Assembly (NCBI GenBank): GCA_951217055.1
Contig: OX578279.1
Coordinates: 29,786,173 to 29,850,172 of the forward strand
Source: Gerris lacustris
Taxonomy: Eukaryota > Arthropoda > Insecta > Hemiptera > Gerridae
Length of the DNA: 64,000 nucleotides
Direction of reading: 5' to 3'
How positions within the stretch are numbered: the stretch's first letter is position 1; each line of letters starts with the position of its first letter. Positions 1 to 38,310 of this stretch are shown piece by piece. The position numbers and the translations under genes were made by a program. The notes under the pieces are model-generated. The model was not told the DNA's origin, did no database searches, and worked only from the letters and a program-made list of their open reading frames with translations.

Positions 1-49
1 ATTTTGAAGGAAATAAATAAAGTTTAAAAAACAAAAATCAATACCATAC

Positions 50-25351
<25,302 letters not shown>

Positions 25352-26084
25352 CTACAATCAAGGTACACACTCATGACATCTCGGCGAGACGACACAAAAA
25401 TGTCTTTAGCAACCATTTTTAATGGCCTTCTTACTTTTTATTGATTAAAATACCATTGCAAAAAAAGGGATTCAAAGTAACCATTGTCATAAGGCATTAG
25501 TTAAAAATAGAACTAATCTGTAGTGCGCGATACAGTTGAGAATCGCTTGGCAGAACAATTTCGCTTGATTTTCACACTTAAGAGATTATATCCCTTTGTC
25601 AAAACAGTTTATTTTTAAGATTTATACATTTGAAAGCTTATATCTATATAATTAATACATTTTAGAGGTTATATCCCTTTGTCTAAATAATACATTCGAG
25701 TGAGGCCCCCCCCCCCCCCCAAATTTCTAACCTCTTTTCCTAAGGTGGCCTGATAACTGCAATTTTACCAAAAATAGGTAGGTACTTATCCTAATTTCTA
25801 GGTTCCCCCATTCTACTACTAGCTAGCTAACTATTGCAAAAAGAGAATTTGTTGGACAAAAATTTTTGTACGGTTCATGTGAACCTGAAAAAAATTAGAT
25901 GCCAGAGAAATATCATAAAGGGTGGTTAGAGGTGGCTCTAAATCACGGCCTGGCACAAACATTATGAATATACCAATTAGATCAACAGTTTCTCTACACT
26001 CTAGTTCATCAATAGTATATACAATAATGTGTATTCTTCCTGTATTATCACTATAATGATGGAGAAAATTCGTGACAGTTCAAG

Positions 26085-26631
26085 TATAAATAAGAGGGTA
26101 TAATAGCGCGAAGCTTTCAAATAAAACACATTGTGGAAGTTTATGCTAACGTTTCGCTAAATGTATTAGCATCATCAGAGCAAGAAAAACAAAGTTTTAA
26201 AATAAAATAATACTAAAAGGATGAGGTTGACTCTAGGAATGGTTTGATTCCTTTAGAACATGTCGTAGAGTCAACCTCATCCTTTTAGTATTATTTTTTT
26301 AGGCTAAATCAGATTGTACATGCCCTGGAAATTTCTTCGAGTTGGACCTCTACCTGGTTTATACACAGGAGGGTTGTTTTTCTTCAGAAAATGAGCGGAG
26401 CGGCTATAGAAAATTCAAGGGTACACAAAATTAAGGTTTTTAATTTAATATGCGGGATTATATTACCTAACCTCAAAGTGGGGGCACGTACAATCCGATT
26501 TTACCTTATTTTATTTTAAAACTTTGTTTTTCTTGTTCTGATGATGCTAATAAATTTAGCGAAACGTTAGCATAGACTTCCATAACGTGTTTTATTTGAC
26601 ACCATCTCGCTAATATACCCTCTCATTTATT
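26085..26631. mobile_element. Foldback element with three nested inverted repeats
   Basis: The outer arms are about 120 bp (from 26085 and up to 26631) and include GCTAACGTTTCGCTAAAT. A second pair lies inside, at about 26208-26234 and 26266-26293 (CTAAAAGGATGAGGTTGACT and its complement). A third pair is at about 26301-26326 and 26481-26507 (CAGATTGTACATGCCC and its near complement). There is no coding frame. It probably records successive insertions. Confidence 0.75.
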
Positions 26632-26906
26632 ATCACTATCACTAATAGAACCAAGATTACTTGTTTTTTAAATAAACAAACAATTATTGATCAACTATTA
26701 GTAAATTATGTCCAACTTTAAATGATAACGGCTAATCTGAGGAAGTAAAAAACAAATAATAACGCCTAAACAGACTAGATTATGCCCCATCGTCTTAAAA
26801 GTTTATTAAACAAAGGAAAATTATATACTTAATATACATATATCTTACACTCACGAGTAATTATGTCCCTTTGTCACAATATTGTGATAAGAATGTAATA
26901 AAATAC

Positions 26907-26943
26907 CTTATTGTGTCACGGGATTGAGAACCACATTATAAAG
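26907..26943 (-). other. Candidate non-coding 5' exon of the minus-strand gene
   Basis: A 37-base interval with a CACAG acceptor and an AAG|GTATTT donor. All three frames contain a stop, so it could only be 5' UTR. A further donor, AAG|GTAATA, lies at 27370, about 280 bases from the NDUFS3 start. If both are used, the two genes diverge from one short promoter region. Inference from splice signals only. Confidence 0.3.
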
Positions 26944-27648
26944 CTGTGCCAAAGTAATTTTAATTTCAAACATAATCTGTTCAGAATCAGAACTGTTTCT
27001 AAACAATAATTTACGAAATATCCGCAATTAATTCTCGTAAATATAGTACGTATTATGTATTCAAATTCAGAATATATAAACTGTGTAGAAGTAGAACATT
27101 TCTTTGTATTTTCATAGTTATTAGATTAAAATTATTATCAATTGTGATGTAACAGCCAATATTAATCAAATGGAACTTGTACTGAAGTACTGAGACCGAG
27201 ACCGAAAGAAAAGAAAAACAATTTTAAGAGAAAACTGAAAACGAAATCATGACATGCGAAACCAACAATAAATTCAACATTCATAAAATTTTTTTAACAG
27301 CGGTAAAATCACTTTTCAGTGTTGCCGTTATCAGAGATTAAATTGAAATAAATTTGTTATTACATATTACCTTAAATGACGATTAATAATTAATTATTGT
27401 AGTTTTTTAATACATCAAAATACAAAATATTCATAATTATACTTAAGTATTTTTAATTCTATAAGAACTTTAATATTTTTAGGTGACAACAAAATAAATT
27501 TTATTTTATTTAACAGCTGTTTGAAACCTTTTACAGACTGTTACAAGTTATAACCTGAAGTTTTTTTTCCATCCAAATAATTGTACTTCATTAATTTGTA
27601 AAAATTATTTGTGAATATAATTTGTGTTATTCCTGAAAGTTTTAAAAA

Positions 27649-30600
27649 ATGGCTGCAACAATTTTCAGGAATTTAAGTAGGATTTCTGAACCCTTAAAAC
27701 TTATTGCAGGTAAAATTAAATATTATTAATTTAACAAGACACTATTTATAATGTTAATCATTCCAACATTAGTATTTGTACACTTTTGATTTTTTACTAA
27801 TTCGGTTTAAAAATCTTCATTAATAAGTTATTTTATTGTTATTCGTTATTCTCCTAATATTTATACTCAAAAATATAGTATGATTTTAAAATCAGGGCGA
27901 CTCTACAAGCAATCTATTTTAATCAAGCATTTTTAATTAAGGAAAATACTACTAACATAGATCTTAATACACCGAAAGGGCACTTCTTTAGATTGAGTAA
28001 CAATCTAAAGAAGGTGTACGGAATGTTCTTCTTTAGACTGCTACTCCACTTATAACAATAGAAGTGTGGTATTACTTTGTCCCAAAGTACATTGGACTAA
28101 ACATCCCTTTTTCTTATTAGTTATTTAGTAAGTCATTAAATTCTAAAACAACATAGGGGAGTAACAATCTAAAGAAGTACCACTGAAAGCATATTTATCA
28201 TTTGATTTTATTGTATACATTGCCTGGTAACTACGTTTTTTTGTATATTTTTTTTATAAACCTAGTGTTTTTGCATGACATGTATGATTATGATTGCTCA
28301 ATTAAAAAGAGCTACTAACTAGTATAGTAATATACAAACTAATGCAGAACTTCTAAAGAAAGCTATTACCTCCTGGGCTAAAGTGAATTGTACGGTGCCA
28401 TCAAATTTTGTACTTTGATTTGGACCTCTATCAGGTCTATATGCAGGCCCCAATTTATAAATGGGCAGGCTGGGCTATAGCCCAGGGCGCCAGATTTTGG
28501 GGGGCGTAAAATTTCAAGACAACTTTTTTACAAACAATAATTGAAAAAAAAAAAGTGTTATGCACTCTGAAGGCAAATGTCACTCATTGGCCTTACAGCC
28601 AATGCCAATGATGGCCTTATAGTAAATAATGGACATAGTTTTTTTCGTATCCAATACTTAATAATATTTTCTATTTAGTAATTTATTATATTTATTTTCT
28701 TTTAATTACTTCCCATATTTGTAAATTTTGATATTAATGTCTGATACACATGTATAGATTAACATGGGTTCCTGTTTAATTTGCTATAGTGATTTATATA
28801 TGCGAAAGGTTGTTGAATGATTTTTGGATCATGCATTTTTTTTTGGATCATAATATGCTCAAGATCCTCCTCTACACCTCATTCTGAACACAGTGAAGAT
28901 TGCGCTTTTCCTATCTTGTATAAATAAAAATTACATATGCCGTGATTGGCTCTCAATCTACTAATGGTTGTCACCATTGTCTGATTACTGCTATACCACT
29001 ATACCATGCAGTGTTGACCCAAAACTACTATTATTCTCTACCTTTTTCTATTTTTTAATAAAATAAAACACTACTTTTTTAATTTACTGATTTTTAGGGT
29101 TAAAACCAAAAAAAGAAACCCTTATAATTTCGTTTCTGTCTGTCTGTCTGTCGCTCTGTACGGTTCCAATAACTTTTGAATCAAAAGAGATAAAAACATG
29201 AAACTTTCTAGTATTAAAGGTAGTTCAAAATTATTAGCTGTTCAAATCCAAAATGGCAGATAATTCCTGTAAACTTTTTTTTTGAGTGGGGCATCAAATG
29301 ATGGGTATTAAAGAGTAGATTACAAAAATATATAACACATGTGGAAAGTGTTTAATTTTCCATGCCATTTTGTCAAAAAACATCAAAATTTTGCGTGCCC
29401 CCCCACCTTCCCGTAAAACTATATTCTGTTGTTACTAAAAATATGAAACAAAATTTGCAAATCCTAGCAGACAGAACGGTGGGCTATAGAAAAAATAAGA
29501 ATGGAATTTGATCTGATGTACTGGAAATCCAAAATAGCAGATAATTCCTGTCACGGGAAAACATTTTTGAAATTTTCGCTAGATTTACTGCTTACTAAAA
29601 CAGCTGTCATAAAGAGAGCTAATAACAAATGTAGTGGTGTATTAATTAATTTTGTTCTTTTAAAGAAAGCTATTAACTATTGTAATAGTGCAGGGGAGGT
29701 TACCTTACCTTGGACACTTAGCAAAAATAAACTATCGCTGATAACACTAATATAATAGCTGGTGAAGACAGTAGAGTTGCCAAAGTAGTGTTGCCAGGCT
29801 ATACTAACAATTAGCGTAACAGAAAAAATTCCTCTTTCTCTTGAATTTTTGGGGGCTAGTCCCAATGTAAGGGAACCTCCCCTACTAACTAATGTTCCTC
29901 TTCTTAAAAGAACTAGCAACTACTAAATATAAATATTTATTGTTTAGATTAAATAAAAGTAGTAAGAAGTAGTATTTTTTTCTTTTTAATAATTTCAATA
30001 TTACAAAAACTCATAAACAACACTACGTAACACCAATGATTTCTCAATTGAGAAGAGTATGCTTAGTAAAAGTCTCCACTCAATTATTGTGTTTTTGTTA
30101 TTATAATTACTTTTCATTGTTTACAGCATGCAAAAATTTGACTGGGTTGCCATCATCCCAAATTTCAACTTTAAGGCTTATGAGTGATCATAAACCTCAT
30201 GAAGAAACCAGGCGTAAGTCAAAATTAATTATTTTTTTGTTTACTATTGAAATATTTTACTGACCAACCAACATCTACTTGATTTTTGGTCTACTAACTA
30301 TTTTCGTAAACAGGATCATGAAAATGAATGATATACTAACTTGACAGAATGGGGTACAATCTATTTTTGTTTTGCTTCCGAGCTTACCGAAGGTAACAGA
30401 AGCTATGTGATCGGTCTGAAGAACGAAAATGTTTTATTTCTCCGATTTCAAAAATTGTAAGACAGAAATCCGTTTCAAACATCAAGGAACATTTACTGGT
30501 TTCATGTCTGTCTGTCGCTTAATTTTTTGTGAACCAATATATCTTAAAAACTACTCGTTCTATTTTAATATAATTTGGAAGGTAGGTCATGATTAGCTCA

Positions 30601-33600
30601 TTGTTGGTCCCATATAAGTTTCAACCTTCTGCTCCTATTTGTTTCTCTTCTACATACGCACAAACACACATTTATTTGCATCTATACCTTCAATAGTAGT
30701 TATCTGATTTTCTTGAAGCCACAGATTAATTTAAACCATCTGCACTCTTTAACTATTGCTAAATTTATACTTTATTTCGTGTAAAAATCAAAACAATTTT
30801 GGCAGCTTTAAAAAACGGGGGAAACAGATAAATAAATTAGACAATAATGGGTTGTAAATGTTGATAGAATGCGAGGAAGCTAAGTGCTACACTAATTGAC
30901 AGTTATTTTAATATTTTGTAATAATGAATGTTTTTATTTTTAATATGATGAATAATTATTTATAACTATGTATGTACCAACACTAAATATGGTGCCAAAA
31001 CTTGGGGTGTTTATATTGACAAGTTTGTTCAAAAATGTTTCATCTTTGTTTAGACATAACAAGGTCTGGTTAACTGGATTTGTTTTAATGTTATAATTTA
31101 CTTTATAAGCTAATTTCAACAAGGCAAGGTTACAAGGCAGGCTTTTTTTTTCACATTTAATTTTCCTTAAGGGGGTCTAAGGCTTTTGAACAGTAGTTAA
31201 ATCAGATTAGTAGGGTAAATAAAATGTCTAATTTTGGTCTTTTTTTAATACAGCAACCGTGAGAAAGAGTAACTTAATGGCTCGGACTCAGCTTAGTGAT
31301 TTTGGCAAGTATGTTGCTGAATGCCTTCCCAAGTTTGTCCAGAAAGTTCAGATAACAAGTGGAGATGAACTCGAGATCCTTATTGTGCCTGACGGAGTAG
31401 TCCCTGTTCTGCAATTCCTAAAGGACCACACTAATGCACAATTCACAAACATGATTGATATTGCTGGCATGGATGTTCCTACCAGGCAGTATCGGTTTGA
31501 GGTAATTTTTTGCAACTAGTTGATTAATTTCATTTTTTTAGTATTTACTTTTTAAAATGGGACCAATTGTGGCAATTAAGAGAAATCTAACCCCCCTGAA
31601 TCTTGACTAGATCCATTACTTAGAATTAATATACAGTAGAACCCCCCATATCCGACCTCGGGATATCAGACTCCTCGGAATATCCGACCATGACACCCCT
31701 TTGTTTTTTAAAAAAAAGTTTAATCTGACACGACCGAACTTCGTCCTTATCAGAATATTGAGTATAAACAATAAAAGCAGCTAGTTGGGTCTTTGTTATC
31801 ATACTGATACTGATTGCTAGACTTTGTCTGCTCACAATATAGAAGGGTCAGGGAGAGAATTCTTCATATCACCCCGGGAGATTTTGGTGCTCCAAAAAGA
31901 TTTTTAAGCCCATAACCGATTCTGATTTGACTGTTAGATATATTATTTCTCTGGATAATTTGAGAACAGGTCAAAATTGTAAGTTTGTTCACAATTCTGA
32001 TGCTGGTGTGTCTGGTTAAGCTACAAGCTACTATATTAGAAAACATGGTTACCATATGCAGGTGTAATAATATTTAGAAATTGACTAGTTTGCCAAAGAA
32101 CTTTACAGGAACTAAAAGCTGGAAACTCCAAGAACCCATATTTTTTTTTATTGTTGAGTGAATGTTGTCAATTTATATGTTACTGTTAAGATAATGAATA
32201 TTTTTTTTTTTTTTTTTATTTTAACTCAGCCCTAATTTTTGTACAGATTATTTACAACCTTCTTTCTCTGAGATACAACTCAAGGATTCGAGTAAAGACT
32301 TACACAGATGAACTCACACCTTTAGATACGTCTAATGGAGTGTTTAAAGCTGCTAATTGGTATGAGAGAGAAATTTGGGACATGTATGGAGTGTTCTTTG
32401 CCAACCATCCTGATCTCAGGAGGATCTTGACTGATTACGGCTTCGAAGGTCATCCATTTAGGAAAGACTTCCCTCTATCAGGCTACGTTGAGGTAACAAG
32501 TTATATTCAAAAAAATAAAAATGATTTAGATTATTGCATAAGACATTATTATTTTAGAGGTTTTTCTTTTACTGTACTATAAAAGATGCTATCCTTCACC
32601 CTGCACTCTTCCAGGGGATCATGTTAGGGAAATTAGTGGCTGCTTGCCAGTGCTGATATATTGCATTATTATTGAAGGCAACTACAGTAGAGTCTCGCTA
32701 ATCCGGGTTTGACGGGACCGGACCCAGTCCGGATTAAACGGAATCAGTTTTAAAATGTCTGTAAAACAAGCTTTAGTAGGGTAAAACTATTAAAATCGAG
32801 GTTTTTATCGTAAAAATTACTTCTATCAGTCTCCAAAGCATGCTTGTAAGACGTAGGTATAACACTATTTAAGTTAAGGGCTGTTCTGTAACCTGTCCGA
32901 ATATCAAATGAATTAAAATAAAATTACAATCTATTAAGCAGGTGCAGGTATAGATGGGACTTCCAGAGAAACAGGCTGTGTTCCGATATGAAATTCGAGG
33001 AGTGATAATCATTTCAGAAAAAGTTGGGACATTAGACATTGGCGGAATTTCATGGAACTGCGTGAGCCGCCGCTATATGTTTCAAAACCCTCTCCACATC
33101 TCAGTCACATATAATTGTATTTCCTGGAATACACAACCTTTACATCTTCCGCCCTACATTTCTATGGAACCGAAGCAGATTTATCAATGTTCTTACTTAT
33201 TCCTAATTATTCTTAATCTGTTTATTTTTAACAAAAATACCGGGTATTCCTTGTGTCGGAATGTTGGAATATACACCTGTAAACTAACTAGGAACCTTTT
33301 TTAAAAAAATTAATGGAAAATAAAAGCAAAACCCCTGATAATCTTAACAATTCATAAGTCAGAACAGGCCCTGGTTCCAAATTGTACATAGTTTTTGGCC
33401 CGTCCGGATTATACGGATGTCTGGACTAGCAGGGTCCGGATAAGCGAGACTCTACTGTATACATATTTTTTATTTTTTTTACATTAAGCCAAATGTGCAA
33501 TGTTATATTTCCTAAAATGTATACAATTTATAGTTTTAAATTTACCTTACTATAACTAATATAATTATTAAAAAATTTGTTTTGTTCCAGGTCCGTTATG

Positions 33601-33749
33601 ATGATGAAAAGAGGAGGGTGGTTTGTGAGCCTCTGGAATTAGCTCAAGAATTCAGGAAATTTGATTTATCTGCACCATGGGAACAGTTCCCTAACTTCAG
33701 AGAAGCATCTCAAGATATTCCTTTAGAAACAAAGGAAGAGAAGAAGTAA
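27649..33749 (+). CDS. NDUFS3: NADH dehydrogenase (ubiquinone) iron-sulfur protein 3, mitochondrial
   Basis: Five exons: 27649-27709, 30127-30213, 31254-31501, 32247-32492, 33591-33749. All have GT-AG borders and matching phases. They give 266 residues, close to the 264 of the human protein. Residues 1 to about 45 form an Arg/Ser-rich mitochondrial presequence starting [15 protein letters not shown]. The rest is the complex I 30-kDa domain. The family signature falls in exon 4: ERE at 172-174, DM at 177-178, then [20 protein letters not shown] ending at residue 202. Exon 5 has [20 protein letters not shown] and a Lys/Glu-rich tail. NDUFS3 is a core subunit of the peripheral arm Q module in the matrix; despite its name it binds no iron-sulfur cluster. 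Introns 1, 3 and 4 carry mobile elements. Convergent with DDX41 downstream. Confidence 0.97.
27979..28181. mobile_element. MITE, TTCTTTAGATTG family, in NDUFS3 intron 1
   Basis: Ends are GGCACTTCTTTAGATTG and CAATCTAAAGAAGTACC. Flanks ACCGAAAG (27971-27978) and ACTGAAAG (28182-28189) form an 8-bp duplication with one mismatch, pointing to hAT mobilisation. A second inner end near 28000 suggests self-insertion or end duplication. Confidence 0.85.
28444..28530 (+). mobile_element. Single hAT-like terminal fragment
   Basis: CAGGCCCCAATTTATAAATG followed by GGGCTATAGCCCAGGGCGCC resembles a hAT terminal region. No partner end is visible downstream, so it is a relic. Confidence 0.4.
29093..29490 (+). 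repeat. Dispersed repeat family C, single-unit copy
   Basis: Begins TTTTTAGGGTTAAAACC, then AAACCCTTATAATTTCGTT, a GTCTGTCTGTCTGTC tract, TACGGTTCCAATAACTTTTG and a GAGTGGGGCATCAAATG module. The larger copy at 42531-43790 has the same order. It lies in NDUFS3 intron 1. Confidence 0.75.
29652..29911. mobile_element. Short TIR element in NDUFS3 intron 1
   Basis: Ends of about 60 bp are inverted with mismatches: GTTCTTTTAA at both outer ends, and GGGGAGGTTACCTTACCTTGG inverted as CAATGTAAGGGAACCTCCCC. The interior is about 140 bp, with no coding content. Confidence 0.6.
30373..30880 (+). repeat. Dispersed repeat family A copy, complete-looking
   Basis: Starts GCTTCCGAGCTTACCGAAGG, where GCTTCCG can pair with a following CGGAAGC or its variant. 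It then has CGTTTCAAACATCAAGGAAC, GTCTGTCTGTCGC and TTAGCTCATTGTTGGTCCC. It ends near AATGCGAGGAAGCTAAGTGC. The same start and end words recur in the copies at 41084 and 61312. It lies in NDUFS3 intron 2. Confidence 0.75.
31254..31501 (+). CDS. NDUFS3: NDUFS3 exon 3
   Basis: Acceptor ATACAG, donor GAG|GTAATT; residues 50-132. It contains [20 protein letters not shown] and [15 protein letters not shown], both typical of the start of the 30-kDa domain. It ends on a codon boundary. Confidence 0.97.
31634..31720 (+). mobile_element. Pogo/Tigger-like terminal fragment in NDUFS3 intron 3
   Basis: TACAGTAGAACCCCCCATAT followed by CCGACC repeats resembles a Tigger-type terminal repeat preceded by a TA target. 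The partner end is not seen. Confidence 0.45.
32247..32492 (+). CDS. NDUFS3: NDUFS3 exon 4 with the family signature
   Basis: Acceptor GTACAG, donor GAG|GTAACA; residues 133-214. It carries [20 protein letters not shown] and [18 protein letters not shown], the most conserved part of the protein. Confidence 0.98.
32685..33457. mobile_element. Pogo/Tigger-type MITE in NDUFS3 intron 4 (773 bp)
   Basis: Ends CAGTAGAGTCTCGCTAATCC and AAGCGAGACTCTACTG are inverted and flanked by TA on both sides (32683-32684 and 33458-33459). The termini and TA target match Tc1/mariner superfamily Tigger elements. There is a 116-codon frame inside but no DDE transposase motif, so it is non-autonomous. Confidence 0.88.
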
Positions 33750-33985
33750 AAAAAACTATGACTTAAAAAAAAATATAAAAAATTTATGAGTAATATAAAT
33801 CTAGTTCATTGAATTTAATTAACATTTTTCACAACTAATAACCAATAAGTAATGTCTCAAGTAATGAAATGTTTAAAAATAACACTCTATCATGTAGTGG
33901 AATTTTCATTGAAACCTATTTTGGTACTGTAAAAAAATTGTTAAAAATATAATTTTGTTATACTTTATATTATAATTATGAATTA

Positions 33986-33991
33986 ATAAAA
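33986..33991 (+). terminator. Candidate NDUFS3 polyadenylation signal
   Basis: AATAAA about 235 bases after the stop codon, followed by another AATAAA nearby. Chosen by position and motif only. Confidence 0.4.
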
Positions 33992-35041
33992 AAATAAAAT
34001 CTGTAAAATAGAAAACATACAGAAACTTTTAATTGCTTCATTTCCTCTCTCATTGAATAGATTTTGCTGTGCCTATTAATGTTTTTAGTTGAATGTGTAA
34101 TAATGTTTTTTTCTTTGTATATAAAAAAGAATGACAACCTGTATAAAATAAATGTCTTTTTGTTTTCCAATATTTTTATTATTTTTATAACTAGTAGAAT
34201 TAATTTATATCAAACTTTAAAGTAAAATTAAATTGGTTATAATGATATTATACAATTTAGGAAACTGTTGGTTTTCTGTTAAAAAAACATTGTTTCTGGG
34301 TTTTAGGGCTGATTACATCCAGAAAAAAACCTGATGTTTGTTGGCTGATTGCTCACAATTTTTAATATATTTATGTTACAAGTTAACATATCACCAAAAA
34401 TCATGTTGATTGAAAGATTTACGGTTTCAAATCAGTTAAAAATGATTTTTAACTAATATTTTGCAACTGAATTCAGAGTACAGTTAGTTAACCATAATAC
34501 ATATTACCTTCTATGGTGGAATTTTATCGTAATTTTGTAAGGGTTTGTTCTCTTGTCGGGGTTTTGCTGTTATTTTTTATTATTTAGTTTTTGGGAAATA
34601 TGGACCATTATCGGCACTATGATTATTTTGAAATTGAGATGAATTTGGTGGGTAATTTTGTGACTTATACTCTTTTTATAATTAGTATTAACTTTTGACA
34701 CTTAGATTGGCCAACCTATATGAGGAGGCCTGTGGGAGGGGTGGGGTCAGTGACATTTTTATTTGCCTAGTTGGCCCGACTTTTTCGAATCCATAATCCA
34801 GTGGTCTCATTGGCTCCTCTCCACTTTTTTTTATTTTCCCACGCTGTCAAATGTTTATACTAATAGTAAAAAGAGTATAATAAACAGAATATATTAAAAC
34901 TGAAAGATGAAAAGTGTGATATGTCTCTCAGTACATTAGACCATATATCCCTTTGTCCTAATAGTTATTTTCTTTGTTACCAATCCTACTTTTCAACATT
35001 TTATGGATATCAATATAAAGGAGAACCCCTATTTTTTCTTT

Positions 35042-35570
35042 ATGGCTTCCGAGCTTACCAAAGGTAACAGAAGCATTGTGTTCACTTTTGAGAACGAAAA
35101 ACTTTTATGCCTCCGATTTAAAAAATCCCAAGACAGAAATCCGTTTCAGATATCAGGGAACATTTTTGGTTCCGTGTCTGTCTGTCTGTCTGTCGGTCTG
35201 TGTGTCCGCGAATTATGAAACGTGCGACGATAACTTGAGTAAATGTCAACCGATTTTGATGAAATTTGGTAGAGATGTTCATTTTACCAATGCCCAGGAC
35301 GAGTTCGTTGGACAACGTTATCCGTCTAAGCGTTCACGAGCAACGCTCGCGTAAACGTGAACTTCAAATTTAAAATTGGAATTTTAGGACGGGAAAAAAA
35401 TCTAACTTTATCTATTTCGGTCAACCGCTGCCTTCAACTGGTCCCGTTTGGAAACAAGATTATTTTAAGCTACCTTGAAACTAGCCACAACAAATCACAG
35501 GTCGACCGATTGGTTAGTGATTCCAAATGCAACCTTAAAAGAAAACAAGTGAGTTTCATTCTACGAGTAC
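35042..35570 (+). repeat. Dispersed repeat family A copy between NDUFS3 and DDX41
   Basis: Starts GCTTCCGAGCTTACCAAAGG. It has GTCTGTCTGTCTGTCGG, then TTTTGATGAAATTTGGTAG, CCCAGGACGAGTTCGTTGG and GCGTTCACGAGCAACGCTCG. It is close to the copy at 41084. A fragment of the MITE body lies just upstream at about 34905-34985. Confidence 0.8.
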
Positions 35571-35892
35571 CTCATTTCTTGTAAAGAACAATAGACAAAA
35601 CTTGACATTAAAATTTGGATACTGAACCAAAGATATTATGTGAACTGAAAAATTATCATTTTAAAATTAAATAAATAGACAATTTCTTCAAGATTGCAGT
35701 AGTAAAAAATCATCTTGAATTTATTATTTTTAATAAAACATACCTAAAACATGAAAAATGTCACACTTTTAATTCAGTTAATGCAAAAATTAGTTGTAGA
35801 AATATGGTTAATAGTTTTTTGGAATAGATGTGAAATAACTTTTAAAAAGAAAGGTCAGAGAAATAAACTATCAACTTGTAAAAAAAACAACA

Positions 35893-35898
35893 CATTTA
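35893..35898 (-). terminator. Candidate DDX41 polyadenylation signal
   Basis: AATAAA on the minus strand, about 185 bases after the DDX41 stop. It is one of several A/T-rich candidates. Confidence 0.4.
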
Positions 35899-36082
35899 TT
35901 AGGAAATTATAAAATAAATATATAAAGTCATTCTAACTAAAAATATACATGGAATTTACAACAGAATTTTAGAGATATTCCTTTCTAGTCAATTAAAAAT
36001 AAGTAGTTACTAAAAATAGTAGAATACAAAGTCAATAAATTGAGAAAGGAATGTATCAAAAATGGTAAAAGAAAAAGAGAAT

Positions 36083-37942
<1,860 letters not shown>

Positions 37943-38310
37943 TTAACTTATACAAATTAGATGCTCACTAGCACCAAAGTAATTATTTAATTCAGAAAAA
38001 TTGGATTTTTAACACGTTAGATTCACTCATAGCTATAGTTTAAGATGTAATAGAGCTTAACACAAAATCACTGGTGAAATCAATAAAATCACTTAACCAT
38101 TACAGAAATGCAGAGACCGATTATTTAATTTACCACATAAAAAAAAAAACAAATAACCTAAAATACTATAGAAATTGATGATTTAATCCTTTCTATTAAA
38201 GAAATTATAAATAATAAATAGTGATTGAGAAAAGCCAAATACTCTAATTCTAAATTTTTGTTTGTACAATTTAGCGTAACCTGCAAGCTTAAAACCTCCA
38301 TGTTTTTCAA

